The notes under the pieces are model-generated. The model was given only the letters and a program-made list of their open reading frames with translations, did no database searches and had not been told where the DNA came from. Below, piece by piece: positions 11,961 to 24,348 of a DNA stretch of 64,000 nt. A program made the translations under genes and the position numbers. The first letter of the stretch is position 1. Each line of letters begins with the position of its first letter. The DNA is from Siphonodentalium dalli. Taxonomy: Eukaryota > Mollusca > Scaphopoda > Gadilida > Siphonodentaliidae. Location of the stretch: positions 185,855,956 to 185,919,955 of the forward strand of contig CP136063.1 in NCBI GenBank assembly GCA_032622095.1, written 5' to 3'.

Positions 11961-13144
11961 TAGCGCCCTAAAAAGTATACCCCCCCCCCCCCCAATTTTT
12001 TCCCAGACGTAAAACCAGTTACTTGGAATTAGTTGCAAATTCACATGACTAATCTAGTAAAATGTATATATTTTCATGAAGCTAAGACATAATGACACTA
12101 TTTTGGGCCAAAATTGAAACTCACCACCCAAGATGGCCACCAAAATGGCCGCCGGAAGTTGAAAATATGACATTTTTTCACAAATATCTTCTAGATCAGT
12201 TCATGCTGTTTGGAACTGGTTCAGTAAAATGACTTTATTTTGTATTTTATATATTAACTGATCATTGGAGCAATTAAATATGCAATTATTGGGGTCCTAT
12301 CCACTTGTGATCCCTCAAAGATTCGAATTTACAGAACGCATTATAAAATTTCACAAACAAATCACAACTGGGATTCTAGTCATATTTCAAAAAGAAATGA
12401 ACAGAAGTTTGCAATTAAGTGAGGCATACCATTACCTATGAATATTCCAACTCACTGGAACCAAAATTCTTACTTTGGCTCAAAATGGCTGCCAAAATAT
12501 GGGAAAATGGTAAATATCGCCCTAGGGTGTCCTGCAATCGCTTACAAGTTGTGGTTGATATACAAAAATTGGCTATTATGCCTTCTATACATTGAATACT
12601 AACATGTCTGCTGCACCATGGTTGATTGTTACTGTTGCCACCACTGACATCACCAAAACTATTGGACGTTTCTCTCAAAAACTTGACATAAATATCGGCA
12701 AAAATTAACTTTCAGGTTTGGACCATTTTTCTAGTAATATGTAATGATCTTTGGATTTAAAGGTGTTTATTTATTGGTCTATCTTAAATGTGTCACACTA
12801 CGGTGTTTATAGAACAAATTTCTCAAGATGGCTTCCAATATGGCAACCAAATTGGTAATAATTTTTTTTTTTTACATATATCATTATAACATTATATATA
12901 TAACATTATTCTCTGTGTTATCCGAAAATGTAGCAAATTGTGACTCACTTGGTTATTATACGTGTTAGTTAATTAACTGACAACTAAATGTTCTATTATG
13001 GTTGTCCCAGTTCCGTATGGGGCATGACAAATTTATTTTAAAGTATGGAATTTTGCGGAGAACCTCTTTTGTGATTCTGACCATATTATTGAAAGGAAAT
13101 GGGCAGAACTTTGAGACGGAACTGAGATGAACCATAATACCGTA

Positions 13145-13517
13145 CCTGCTGGACAAAACAAGTGTCCAGTGGCACCGCGGTGTATTTGCCGTTCAGCCGG
13201 GGTGTCAGAGTTTGTAACTGCAGTTGAGCACCGCGACCGAACGGCATGTACACTGCGGCCAAACGGCAAGAACACCTTGGCCGAAAGGCAACTACAACGC
13301 GGCCGAATAGCATGCACACCGTGGTTAGATTTCTGGTTTGTATCGTTTTTTTTCAGTTTAATGAACGTACACCGTGGTAACTACATCATGGCTGAATGGA
13401 AGGTACACCGCGGCCCAACTGTAGTTAGCCGGTGGAGCTGCGGTGTAGTAGCATTTCGGCCGCGGTGGCAACGCTAACCACACCTCGGTTAAGTGGACAC
13501 TTGTTTTGTCCAGCAGG
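13145..13517. mobile_element. TA-flanked 373-bp element with terminal inverted repeats
   Basis: The terminal repeats are CCTGCTGGACAAAACAAGTG (13145) and CACTTGTTTTGTCCAGCAGG (ends 13517), flanked by TA on both sides. The opposite foldback arm at about 17215-17240 keeps the uninterrupted site ('ccataatatgtgactc'). Compared with it, the left flank has about five extra bases (CCGTA). The interior repeats GGCCGAA/CACCGCGG motifs and has no transposase. A TA duplication fits a Tc1/mariner-type MITE, although the termini do not match a family I know. Confidence 0.75.
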
Positions 13518-13599
13518 TATGTGGCTCTTCTGGTCCATTATGATAAACCAATATCAACTGGATACAGGATGGATGCCAATATGGTAGCCAGGGAGTTAC

Positions 13600-13880
13600 T
13601 CTATGGTCATATTTGAGGTGATTAGGTATGCATGGAGTTAGTGTATGTCTTGAATGATGTGAATATGTATACAATGAGTGACTATATGGTTATGAGTGTG
13701 TTGTCCATAGTGAGATGTATATGTATACAGGGAGATGTCATGGTCAGGTGTGGGGTGAATCGGTATGAATGGAGTGACTGTATGGTTGTGTGTATCTTGT
13801 ACGGGTGCACCCGGTGTGCCTGTATGGGACATTGATGTGGTGTATGGTTATAGCTACATGGCCATCTATGTATTGATTAT
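13600..13880 (+). repeat. Minisatellite of about 47-50-bp units (inner left arm)
   Basis: Degenerate units built on 'ggagtgactatatggtcatgtgtggggtgtatatgtatac'. The same unit fills 15874-16770 on the plus strand and 16775-17130 on the minus strand, so the array forms the inner arms and loop of the foldback. Open frames through it (for example 13632-13835) are periodic artefacts. Confidence 0.65.
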
Positions 13881-14894
13881 GTATATATGGAGCAGGGTTG
13901 GCTGATTTAAATCAAGCGATTTAAATCAATGATTTAAAAAAAAAAATCATTGATTTAAATCAATTTGTTTTAAATGATTGCATAATGTCAAGAACTTGCA
14001 ATATCTAACAAGGTTTTTTGTTAACTATAACATGATTATGATTAAAGACATATTATGGACTTGTTCGTGTGGGTGAAACTGATTAGTTAGTATTGAGGCA
14101 CTATGCCAACTGGAGGAATGTAGCATTCTGCTAACATCGCCGAAAATCTCATGCAAATCGACCGTAACACTCCATAGAAAACATCGTCCGAACTACGCTC
14201 AATTGTAAATATTTACTTCTCAATTCGGGACGCAACTATTGGTGATAAACTAACGAAAATGATTTCGGCACCAAGAGTCACTGCATTTAACTTATATATA
14301 AGAATGACGGTCTGTGTTGTAAATTTGGATATAATATAGTTGTAAAAATAACAACTTTGAGCAAGGTATTCTCCATTTCACTTTAAACAATATACAAAAT
14401 TGGATAATAGATATGAAAATGTGCAGTAATTGTCAACCCTATAGAAACAGGCATACTGCAAGGTACCGTGATTACTGCTCCAGCAACGGCCTGGTCCGCT
14501 TATTTGTAACTACAATCAGATTCAGCACTCCTCATTACACTATTAAATTTCCTTTCCTTTTCTGATTGCCATACATGTAAATGCCAACCGAGTTATTCTA
14601 CCATATACTCTGCCATCTAAACTACTCTAGTTGTCTAATGTCCATAATTGATACATGTGTATGGTGTGATTACATGTATGTCCTCAAGTCACCAAGGAGC
14701 AAAGGTGATTGAAAATATATTCAGTTCTCAGCTAAAATTTACTAAATTTAGTAGTAAATCTTTAAGCACAGGTCTACCTATCCAGATATCACAACATTGG
14801 AACTCACATGGACCTAGTGTATGCACAATTAAAGTACATGGTTGCTATATCTGTACTGCCATCATATTTGTGCTAGATACATGTTGTTATACAA

Positions 14895-15683
14895 ATAAAA
14901 GGTCGCAGACCACATGTCCCCCGACTCGAGTGGTAAACTTCATGATTGGATTTGTTTGTAGGATACTATTTGCAACAATGTTATACAGTATATAGATGTT
15001 GCAAACCACCGCAAAATTTCTTGGACAAAACAACCCGATGAACAAATGCATGCAAACACGAAAAAAATGATATTTTTGTATTAGCTATATAGATGTTGCA
15101 AATCACCAACATGTTAGGAACAATATCCCAGAGTTTCAAATCTCTACATTTAAAACTGTAGGAGGAGTTGATTACACCATGAAGGTACCCAATCTCATCC
15201 AAAAGGCAAAAATGTTCAAAATTTTCTAAGTCGAAAACCCCCCAAAAATATGGAAAAAATGATATTTTTGATTAGCTATATAGATGTTGCAAATCACCAA
15301 CATGTTAGGAACAATATCCCAGAGTTTCAAATCTCTACATTTAAAACTGTAGGAGGAGTTGATTACACCATGAAGGTACCCAATCTCATCCAAAAGGCAA
15401 AAATGTTCCAAATTTTCTAAGTCGAAAACCCCCCCAAAAATATGGAAAAAATTATATTTTTGATTAGCTTTATAGATGTTGCAAATCACCAACATGTTAG
15501 GAACAATATCCCAGAGTTTCAAATCTCTACGTTTAAAACTGTAGGAGGAGTTGATTACACCATGAAGGTACCCAATCTCGGACGCACGGACACACGGACG
15601 CACGGACGCACGGACGCACGGACGCACGGACGCACGGACGGACGGTCATTTCTATAGTCCTCCGACGGAAACGTCGGGGGACA
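14895..15683 (+). mobile_element. Helentron-associated-like array element F1, nested in hAT-1
   Basis: It starts ATAAAAGGTCGCAGACC, with TGTCCCCCGAC at 14915-14925 and its exact complement GTCGGGGGACA at 15673-15683. The core is a 191-bp unit (anchor 'gatgttgc' at 15092, 15283, 15474) preceded by a partial unit. A GGACGCAC microsatellite (15587-15645) comes next, then a 3' hairpin GTCCTCCGAC...GTCGGGGGAC and a short A run. The architecture equals that of F2 (53019-55876). The 133-codon minus-strand frame through the units is a repeat artefact. A pearl/DINE-like non-autonomous rolling-circle element is the best fit; I saw no replicase. Confidence 0.7.
15587..15652 (+). repeat. GGACGCAC microsatellite
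   Basis: Consecutive GGACGCAC/GGACACAC octamers ending in GGACGGACGG. It sits between the 191-bp unit array and the terminal hairpin of F1. A shorter version occupies the same place in F2 (about 55798-55835). Confidence 0.9.
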
Positions 15684-15980
15684 AAAATAGTAAATAATAA
15701 CAGAATTTTGATTAATCCAGCCTTGGATATAATAAGCAATAGCTGTTAGAACCTTCATTTATCAAAGACATTGCACAATTGCATATTTTCATAACAATTA
15801 GAAGAAGAAGCAAAATCGATTTAAATCAAATAAATCGATTTTTTTTATTTATTTAAAAAAATCACCAACCCTGATATGGAGTGACTGTAAGGTCATGGGT
15901 GGGATGTACATGTGTTTTCTGTATGATCATGGATGGGGTGTGAGTGAGTTTATGGTTACGGGCAATGTGTGTGGTATACG

Positions 15981-16774
15981 TGGAATGACTACTGTCATGA
16001 TTGAAGTGTATATGCATACAAAGCCATACATGGAGTAAGCTGGTGGACATTATCGTGTGGGTATATAGGGAGTGTCCTTGTGGTAACGGATGGGATGTAT
16101 ATGTTTATATCTCGTGGATGTATTATCATTGGTATGTGTGTAGGGATTAGCTGTATGATCATGGGTGGCGTGTATGATTATACAGTACGTTGCTGAACTG
16201 TCATGTGTGGTGTATATATGCAAGTATGGATGGTATGAGTGGTCGTGTGTGCGGGTTTTTTGTTTATCTGGAAGGACTGAATGGCCAGTGGTGAGGTGCA
16301 TATGTATACCTGGAGTGACTCTATGGTCTAGGGTGGGCTTCATATGTATATATCGAGTGGTTACATGTATATGACTGTGTGTGGAATATGTATACAGGTA
16401 GTGACTGTATGGTCAACGGTGAAATGAGTAGATATACAAGGAGTGACATCAATGTAATGAATATCTATGCCGGGAGTGACTAAATGGTCACGTGTCAGGT
16501 GTGTGAGTATACCTGGTGTTCCTGCTTGGCGACTCGTGGCGGTATGGTCATGTGTAGGTTATGCGGGTATACAATGGTGTTGCTATATGGTCATGTGCGA
16601 GGTGTATGTGTATATAGCGAGTGGCTATATGGCCATGTATGATGTGCATATGCACACATGGAGTGACTATACTGACATGGCTGGGGTGTATTAGTATATA
16701 TTGAGTGGCTAATCGGCTATGGTGTGACAAATAGGGATACAGTGAGTGACATGGCCAATGGTGAGGTGAATATG
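15981..16774 (+). repeat. Loop minisatellite of the giant foldback
   Basis: Degenerate units of roughly 45-50 bp carrying 'gagtgactatatggtcatg' and 'gtatatgtatac'. The orientation flips near 16775, where the complementary arm begins. No gene is seen; the several 60-75-codon frames on both strands follow the unit. Confidence 0.65.
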
Positions 16775-18389
16775 TATACCATACACATTACCCGTAGCCA
16801 TAAAATCACTCACTATTTATCCACACACCCCATCCGTGATCATACAGAAACACGTGTACATCCCACCCATGACCATGTAGCTATATCCATACACCACATC
16901 AATGTACATACATGCACACCGGGTGCACCCGTACAGTATACACACAACCATACCGGTACACCATACAGTCAACTCCATTCATACCGATTCACCACACACC
17001 TGACCTCTCCCTGTATACCTATACATCTCACTATGGACAACACACTCATAGCCATATAGTCACTCATTGTATACATATTCACATCATTCATGACATACAC
17101 TAACTCCATGTATACCTATTCACCTCACCTATGAGCATAGAGTAACTCCCTGGCTACCATCTTGGCATCCATCATGTATCCAGTTGATATTTGTTTAACA
17201 TAATGGACCAGAAGAGTCACATATTATGGTTCATCTCAGTTCCGTCTCAAAGTTCTGCCCATTTCCTTCCAATAATATGGTCAGAATCACACAAGAAGTT
17301 CTCCGCAAAATTCCATAATTTAAAATGAATTTTTCATGCTCTATACGGAACTGGTACAGCCATAATAGAACATTTAATTGTCAGTTAATTAACTAACACG
17401 TATAATAACCAAATGGGTCACAATTTGCTACATTTTCGGATAACGCAGAGAATAATTATATATATATATAATGTTATAATGATATATGTAAAAAAATAAC
17501 TTATTACCAATTTGGTTGCCATTTTGGAAGCCATCTTGAGCAATTTGGTCTATAAACACCGTAGTGTGACACATTTAAGATAGACCAATACAATACACAC
17601 CTTTCAATTCAAAGATAGTTACAATATTACTAGAAAATTGTCCAAACCCGAAAAGTTAATTTTTGCCGACATTTATGTCAAGTTTTTGTGAGAAAAGTCC
17701 AATATTTTTGGTGATGTCAGTGATGACAACAGTAACAATTAACCATGGTGCAGCAGACATGTTAGTATTCAATGTATAGAAGGCATAATAGCCAATTTTG
17801 TACATCAACCACAACTTGTAAGCGATTGCAGGTCACCCTAGGGCAATATTTACCATTTTCCATATTTAGGCGGCCATTTTGAGCCAAAGTAAGAATTTTG
17901 GTTTCACTTAGTTGGAATATTCATAGGTAATAGTATGCCTCACTTAATTGCAACCTTCTGTTCATTTCTTTTTGAAATATGACTAGAATCCCAGTTGTGA
18001 TTTTTTGTGAAATTTTATACCGCGTTCTGTAAAATCGAGTTTTTGAGGGATCACAAGTGGATAGGACCCCAATAATTGCATATTTAATTGCTCCAATGGT
18101 CAGTTAATATACAAAATACAAAATAAAGTCATATTACTCAACCAGTTCCAAACAGCATGAACTGATCTAGAAGATATTTATGAAAAAATGTCATATTTTC
18201 AACTTCCGGCGGCCATCTTGGGTGGTGAGTTTCAATTTTGGCCCAAAAATAGTGTCATTATGTCTTAGCTTCATGAAAATATATACATTTTACTAGATTA
18301 GTCATGTGAATTTGCAACAAATTCCAAGTAACTGGTTTTACGTCTGGGAAAAAATTGGGGGGGGGGGGGGTATACTTTTTAGAGCGCTA

Positions 18390-18683
18390 AAAAAAAAAAT
18401 GCTCAAGGCTGACAGATGGCCAGCCGATAAAATCTTGATGTCGGATACCTGAATTTACAAAATCCGCAGAGAAAAAAACTTTATACGCCAAAACACGCAA
18501 GTGCTGGTATGTTCACTTCGGAAGTCGATCTCGGGTAACAGACAATATTTATGTGGATAAAGTATTTTTACCAGTGGGCGGGACTACCGCTGTGAGTGTG
18601 GCCTCTGTGTAAAGCTCCATTGCATGGGCAATCGAAATATCATCACGATTGGTCAGTTCGTCACTGGGTTGCACGTAGTCTTG
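18390..18683. other. Unrecognised spacer
   Basis: An A-run follows the foldback end; otherwise this is unremarkable sequence without a supported gene. Confidence 0.4.
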
Positions 18684-19600
18684 TTTTTTAGTCGAGTTTT
18701 TTTCCAAAACTCGACTTATAGTTTGATGAGGGACGGGCGGGCGGCGTGTTTTGCTTATAACTCAACCGTTTATTGACGGATTAAAAAAAATTAGCGCAAC
18801 AACTTCAACAAACGTTATCTGATTCGATTGAAATTTGGGATATAGGTGTCTCCCAAGAATATCTCGGACGAGTTCGAAAACCGGCCTGGTCCGATAAAAT
18901 TTGATAGAGTTATGGCCCTTAATTAGTCATTTTTCACGAATTTTCATCTCGTTAGCGCGATAACTTCAACAAACGTTATCCGATTTGATTGAAATTTGGT
19001 ATATAGGTGTCTCCCAATAATATCTCGGATGAGTTCGAAAACCGGCCTGGTCCGATAAAATTTGATAGAGTTATGGCCCTTAATTAGTCATTGTTCACGA
19101 ATTTTCAGCTCGTTAGCGCGATAACTTCAAGAAACATCATCCTATTTGATCGAAATTTTGATATATAGGTGTCTTCCAAGAATACCACCTCGGACGAGTT
19201 AGAAAACCGACCCGGTCCGATAAAATTTGATAGAGTTATGGTCCTTAAGTAGTCATTTTGTACGAATTTTTAGCTCGTTAGCGCGATAACTTCAACAAAC
19301 GTCATCAGATTCAACTAAAATTTGGTATATAAGTGTCTTCCAATAATATCCTGGACGAGTTCGAAAACCAGCCTGGCCCAATAAAATTTGATAGAGTTAT
19401 GGCCCTTAATTAGTCATTTTTCGTGAATTTTTAGCTCGTTAGCGCGATAACTTCAACAAACGTCCTCCGATTTGTTTAAAATTTGGAATAGACATACTTG
19501 CCAAGAATATTTCGGACGAGTTCGAAAACCAGCCTGGCCCGATAAAATTTGATGGAGTTATGGTCCTTAATTAGTCATTTTTCGATTTTACCTATTAATT
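18684..19600 (-). mobile_element. Array element M (161-bp units), minus orientation
   Basis: A hairpin AGTCGAGTTTT (18690-18700), TTTCC loop, AAAACTCGACT (18706-18716) lies next to GGGACGGGCGGGCGGCG. Then come tandem units with 'TTAGCGC' at 18791, 18952, 19113, 19278 and 19439 (period about 161 bp). On the minus strand the order becomes units, GC-rich short repeat, terminal hairpin and A-run, matching the 3' half of the other array families here. A matching 5' motif was not found, so the 5' end may be lost near 19600. Confidence 0.7.
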
Positions 19601-20140
19601 ATAGTCTACCGATACTGACGCACACCAATTGGCGGTAGCCACCGGCGGTAAGCCACCGAAAACGAGACACAGCATCTCTGATGCCACCTCTTGTTTTACA
19701 TTTGTATTACTGAGTTCGCCACGTGAATGGGCGTTGCGGATTATATTAGTAAACATATATACATTCGTGGCTGGCAGAATTCCCCACGGAGTTACAAGAT
19801 TCCATAACGGTCAGGCATCCGTTCTTTAGTTTACAAAACGACGTGTTCCTCATTTCTGACATCCCGCCGTATATATAACACATATGGGTAGAAATCGGAG
19901 ATGCTGCACCACATGCAGGCACCTGCATGGGAAGTTCACTCATCCACACATCACACAATTTTATATAGATATATGTTGTATATATATATATATATATATG
20001 GTGGATCTCGAACGGTGCACAATATTATAGCATTTTGATAACACCCTTGTCAATATAGATATGTGTATTTCTCTCTTTGAAAATGTCACCCAGACATGCA
20101 AGGACCCGCTCTCTCCACTATATATAGATAGTAAATGAAA
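19601..20140. other. Unrecognised sequence with TA repeat
   Basis: No supported gene. A TATATATATATATATATATA run lies at about 19979-19999. The two overlapping open frames near 19629-19958 on opposite strands have no recognisable motif. Confidence 0.4.
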
Positions 20141-20400
20141 TTAAAGGTACTCAATCCGATTCCATGGTCCCCACATAATCAGATTCCAGCAACAACAACA
20201 ACATTTTTAGAAATGCCGCTTCAATTATCAGAATCGATTAATTGCCCAAAATTAATGCTAACCACTGTCAATTAACTATATATATAGTATAAAATTTACC
20301 GAAACGTGTTATTTATCAACATGTTGTTCGACGAAATTTGGCCTTATTAAGTTATTATCTTGATTTAGAGCTATCCATCTTCGTCAGCAATAAAGATATA
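20141..20400 (-). mobile_element. TTAA-ended MITE family I, copy 1
   Basis: It begins TTAAAGGTACTCAATCCGAT and contains GGTCCCCAC, an AACAACAACAACA run and GAATCGATTAATT. It is the reverse complement of 24345-24130 and 25667-25440 over the same blocks. Similarity fades near 'catcttcgtcagcaa' (about 20395). No coding capacity. A TTAA at the end would fit a piggyBac-type MITE, but the other end is not clear. Confidence 0.55.
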
Positions 20401-22635
20401 ATAAAGGCGATTGAAGCCGCATTTTATTCTAGATCGTTTCCTCATCTGTTTGAAACCTGCCAAACTAATACTATGCAGACACTTAAAAAGATAAAAAAAA
20501 GAAGTTTAAATAATGTGATATTATGACGCGAATTATCATTATCCCAGTGTGATCTCAACACGGTGCATGTCAAAAAGAAACTACTTCCCGAAGACTATAT
20601 CACCACGTGGCGATAATCGATAATTCCCACCATTAAAGAATGGAATGTAGAGTAGATATAACTTTGCATGATTCAGTCTGCTATACACTCAGGTAACACG
20701 AATAATTCAATGGAATATTGATTTTCTTGACATCATCATCATCAGAGATCATCTCATTTGATGACTCGTCATGCATGATTAATCGTCGCACAGAGAACAC
20801 TATACCTGAGCTGTTTTCGATAAGTGTTTTAATGTGCATGCATGTCATGTACGCATCCAGATGTTGTGCATGTCATTGGAGTTATGGTACCGGGTGCATA
20901 TGTAGCACTCGTGTAAGCGCCACAATTATAAGAGTATAGGCCAAGGGAATATTGTTGTTGCATCTGTGATAATACATGTATACAAATATAGACTTTTATC
21001 ATGGTTAAAAACTCCAAAAGGACACATTTTCTCGGTCACGCAGCTGTTATTTGGACATTCATGTAACTGTAACTTTATTATTTTGTTTAAAGTGCATGAC
21101 ATGCATGTATATAGGCCTTATGGGCCGGGCAATTTTTGTTTTTGTTTTGTTTTTTGTTACTTGACATTGTCATCATAATGATCACCTGTATGTGATAGTT
21201 TGTATACAATGTATATACACATGTTACTAAGACTAATGGCTCACCATAATAAACGATTCGTTCGTCCGTTCGTAAGATTACCTCGATATGTCAGACTGAT
21301 GGCTGATGGAACACGAACCACACGGGTACCCACGCATGCATCTCCGCCTATTTTTTTTTTATTTTTTTTTTTATATATTTTTTTCAGGACCCCCCCCCCC
21401 CCCCACCTCCTCAAATCATTTAAATCAATGTCAGGGAGTTTCAGATTGTGTTGTGTACTAACTACTTAGTAAATAAATATGTCGAATATAATGTCGTTCA
21501 TTTATTCTTCGATTGCCTGCCAACAGCTGAGCGGCGTCAGCTTAATCGCGAAAAAATCTCTATAAGTTCGAGAAGCCAAGAGCCAAGTAAGTAGACAGGC
21601 ATTCAACTACTAGTAAATGCCAAAATGTGTCGGAAGTTATATGAGACCCAGCAAGTCTCCCCAAGCCAACGATTACATATTGCATGCACCGCCCACCGTG
21701 CCAAGTTGACCGCCGGTTATATAACGATTAATTTGAACAATATTTGTAGCAGCTGTTATAAGTTTTTTTTTATTTACTCAATGGTGTTTCTACGGCAATT
21801 GGCGCACAACAATAATTGAGGAGATAATGTCAAACAAATATAAGAAATTATTATATCTCTGTGGGTTTGTTTACCAGTTTTACTGACTTTCAGAACAATG
21901 CGCCATTGACACGAGGGAGCATTTCTCAAATGAAGACAGCATAACCCCATATGTTATGGCGCCAAACGGAATAAACATGCGGACCACAGGGCCGTGATGA
22001 CAGGGTAACTCCCCAAAGTTGGAAATTTACTGTAGTCGTGGAGGGGGCATGCAACCAGCATGGGCATACGTTATATGCAAGGTTTTAACTTAAGGGTCCA
22101 AAATGGATGTATAAGGCTATATAAGGCAAAGGGGGCCCCGCCCCTGTCCCAAAATTGTGTTAAAACATTCACAAGTTATCAATTTCAAACCGAAAATAGG
22201 TTGAAATTTCCCACCATAGATTGGAGTTCGAAATGTTGGTTATAATATTATAAAGTAGCAGTTGAAACATTCAAAGCAAGGAGGGTGCAAATTTATATGA
22301 GTTCTCGGACTAGGGAATTTGAGTATGTCTGCATGGTTCAAAGTTAGGGGAGAGGACATGCAGTTAGAAAGTATACGCTGCACACCCTAAGGAAGACCCT
22401 CTACTAGTATTTAGCCAATATATAAAGAAAGGAAGTATAGGATATTCGGAGCAGAAAAGCGTTTCTAATTTTTGAAAACTATAAATTACATATAGTATAA
22501 ATTCACTGTAGCAATAATCTTGAATCAAGGAAATGTGGTTGGTGACACATGTATGAATTCTCACAGTCACTAATTTTCAATACTATACTGGAGGGTGATT
22601 GATTATTTAATAATCTACTTGTCCAAACAGTACTA
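20401..22635. other. Unrecognised sequence, no supported gene
   Basis: About 2.2 kb. A T-rich tract and a C-run (about 21350-21405) are the main low-complexity features. Short open frames, including 20338-20526 just upstream and 21200-21469 here, lack recognisable motifs or credible splice context. Confidence 0.4.
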
Positions 22636-22985
22636 CACCATACCGAAGCATAACCAAATCAGATGATGATGGTCAAGTTACAAGCTGGAATGTTCGTAAT
22701 GACACAAAATTCACATATTTCCAAGTCAAACAAGGGCTGTAACTCTGGTAAAAATTAATGGACGAAACCCGTATAGTGTGTTGATACCCCCCCCCCCCCC
22801 CTCCCACCAACGTCAAGATGTGCTTCCACCATACCAAAGTACGACAAAATCCGATAATTAACACCCGAGTTACAAGGTAATATGTTTCGACAGTCAGCGG
22901 ACATATGGATGGACGGACGGACGGAGCCCTCAGCTATATGCCCTGAACATCATACGGGGGTCGGAGGCATAGGTATAACTCGTCT
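22636..22985 (+). repeat. Fragment of an array element (3' part)
   Basis: It has 'gggctgtaactctggtaaaaattaatggacg', two related half-units around a C-run (22788-22802), and GGATGGACGGACGGACGG at 22911-22927. This is followed by a possible hairpin (TATGCC...GGCATA, 22937-22973). The order (unit, GGACG repeat, hairpin) matches the 3' half of the better-preserved array elements. It is diverged and lacks a clear 5' end. Confidence 0.5.
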
Positions 22986-23988
22986 TCATTCGAAAATATG
23001 TCGTTTGGCAATGTATTCGTATCAGTGGGCGGATGTTTAAGCGAAATAGGCACATGTTGTCTGACTAACAGGGACTAAGATCAATGGTGTCACCAAATAT
23101 AATTTCAAATTATCATACGCCGAAAGAAGGGACGTGTTCAGGGCACCTTTTTTCTCGGTATTACTAGATTTATTAGGCTCTTCTTCTCTCATAATTATGT
23201 CCGTGTGCGTATAACCACAAGCGATACTCGTATAGTCTCTTAACCTATATACAACACAGTATAATTTAACTTTAAAGGCTACATTGTTCGTACACATTTT
23301 CCTTTTATAATGCTTCTATTGTACTCTATTCACATGGAGACAAAACGTTTATATGTTGATAAGAAGGTATTACATTTAAGAAGGTATTTAGTATACATGC
23401 ACCAATTGTTCTTGACTATTTCCAAACACTCTGTGCAGATATATAATCATGGGGGCAAACTTTCCCACGCAGTCAAAGTTCAAATTGTCTACTAAATAGC
23501 AGTGTATAAATATAAATATGGGTTGATTTAAAGTCAGTCAATCAGAAGCCCTTTAACGCCAAGGTTGCACGAAATTTTCGATACCAAACCCAGACGATAA
23601 AAACCAAACTCATAATTTATAGATGGTGTATTCTTCCGTGAACTTTCTCTATATAAATATTTCTTTTCCTAGTTTTGTCCATGAACTGGGACAAGAAATG
23701 TTACTATTTTAGAATATTACAATATTTTGCAACATTCACATTTCATTTAAAGTATTTTTAAAAGATAGTTTTTCAATAATAAATTTTGTAATGTCCAAAA
23801 AATACTACCATTTCCTGTCCCAGTTGATGGGGGGAATTTTTGTCTATATAGTGACAGCATCGACCTATAAATTAACTATATATGTATCAACTATATATAT
23901 GTCGATGCAGGGATGAGAATCATGAGATACACCATCTTAAAACAGCTACAATTAGTTTAAAGATACATAATAAATAACGCTCTTAATT
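22986..23988. other. Unrecognised sequence
   Basis: No supported gene. A GCATCGAC...GTCGATGC inverted pair (23857-23864, 23901-23908) encloses AT-rich sequence. The frames at 23037-23297 and 23310-23495 show no recognisable motif. Confidence 0.4.
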
Positions 23989-24348
23989 TACTATTTATTT
24001 GGCTTCGGGGGTAAGAAATAATTGAATCAGAATCGAGGAACCCACCCATCAAAGCTCACTTATCATGCATATATCGATTTTTAAAATCAGTTATGTTTCA
24101 CCACCTGGAATATTTGGCGGCCTGGCAAATATTCGATGAGCCGACCGACATGCTCTCAATACCAAATTGCGTTGAACAAAATGTTGACATAACACGTTTT
24201 TGAAAATTTTATACGAGAGTTCACATTGGTTAGAATTAGTTTATTGGTAATTAATCGATTCTGATAACTAAAGCGTCTTTTGAAGAAATGGTGTTGTTGT
24301 TGGAATATGATGATACGGGGCCCATCGAATCGGATTGTGTACCTTTAA
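23989..24348 (+). mobile_element. MITE family I, copy 2
   Basis: It shares GGCTTCGGGGGT, GAGGAACCCA, CATCAAAGCTCA and ATATCGATTTTT with 25250-25330. The right half shares ATTAATCGATTCTGATAA, a GTTGTTGTTG run and TACCTTTAA with the copies at 20141 and 25667. It ends at TTAA 24345-24348. Confidence 0.6.

Larger units (their letters stand above)
13893..15873 (+). mobile_element. hAT-type element with 8-bp target duplication (hAT-1)
   Basis: The termini are CAGGGTTGGCTGATTTAAAT at the left and, on the complementary strand, CAGGGTTGGTGATTT at the right. The 8-bp target duplication ATATGGAG lies at 13885-13892 and 15874-15881. Both features are diagnostic of hAT elements. The sub-ends are rich in ATTTAAATC repeats. 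I find no transposase (no recognisable BED finger or hATC block), and about 790 bp at the right are an array element (14895-15683), so it is non-autonomous. Part of its left half (14033-14400) has a diverged relative at about 41393-42165. It lies in the left foldback arm and is younger than the foldback. Confidence 0.9.
11961..18389. mobile_element. Giant foldback element with about 1.6-kb inverted arms
   Basis: The ends are inverted: TAGCGCCCTAAAAAGTATAC at 11961 against GTATACTTTTTAGAGCGCTA ending at 18389, each next to a poly-C or poly-G run. The right arm (about 16775-18389) is the diverged reverse complement of the left arm (11961-13892 continued at 15874-15980). The left arm is split by two later insertions (13145-13517 and 13893-15873). 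The loop (about 15981-16774) is a degenerate minisatellite. Short frames in the arms appear on both strands without recognisable domains, so I do not call genes. No clear target duplication is seen. Confidence 0.8.

Noticed and set aside
13127-13477. 117-codon plus-strand frame
   Set aside because: Mostly inside the 373-bp TIR element and built from GGCCGAA/CACCGCGG repeats; absent from the opposite foldback arm.
15226-15627. 133-codon minus-strand frame
   Set aside because: It spans the 191-bp units and octamer microsatellite of F1; the same peptide recurs at F2.
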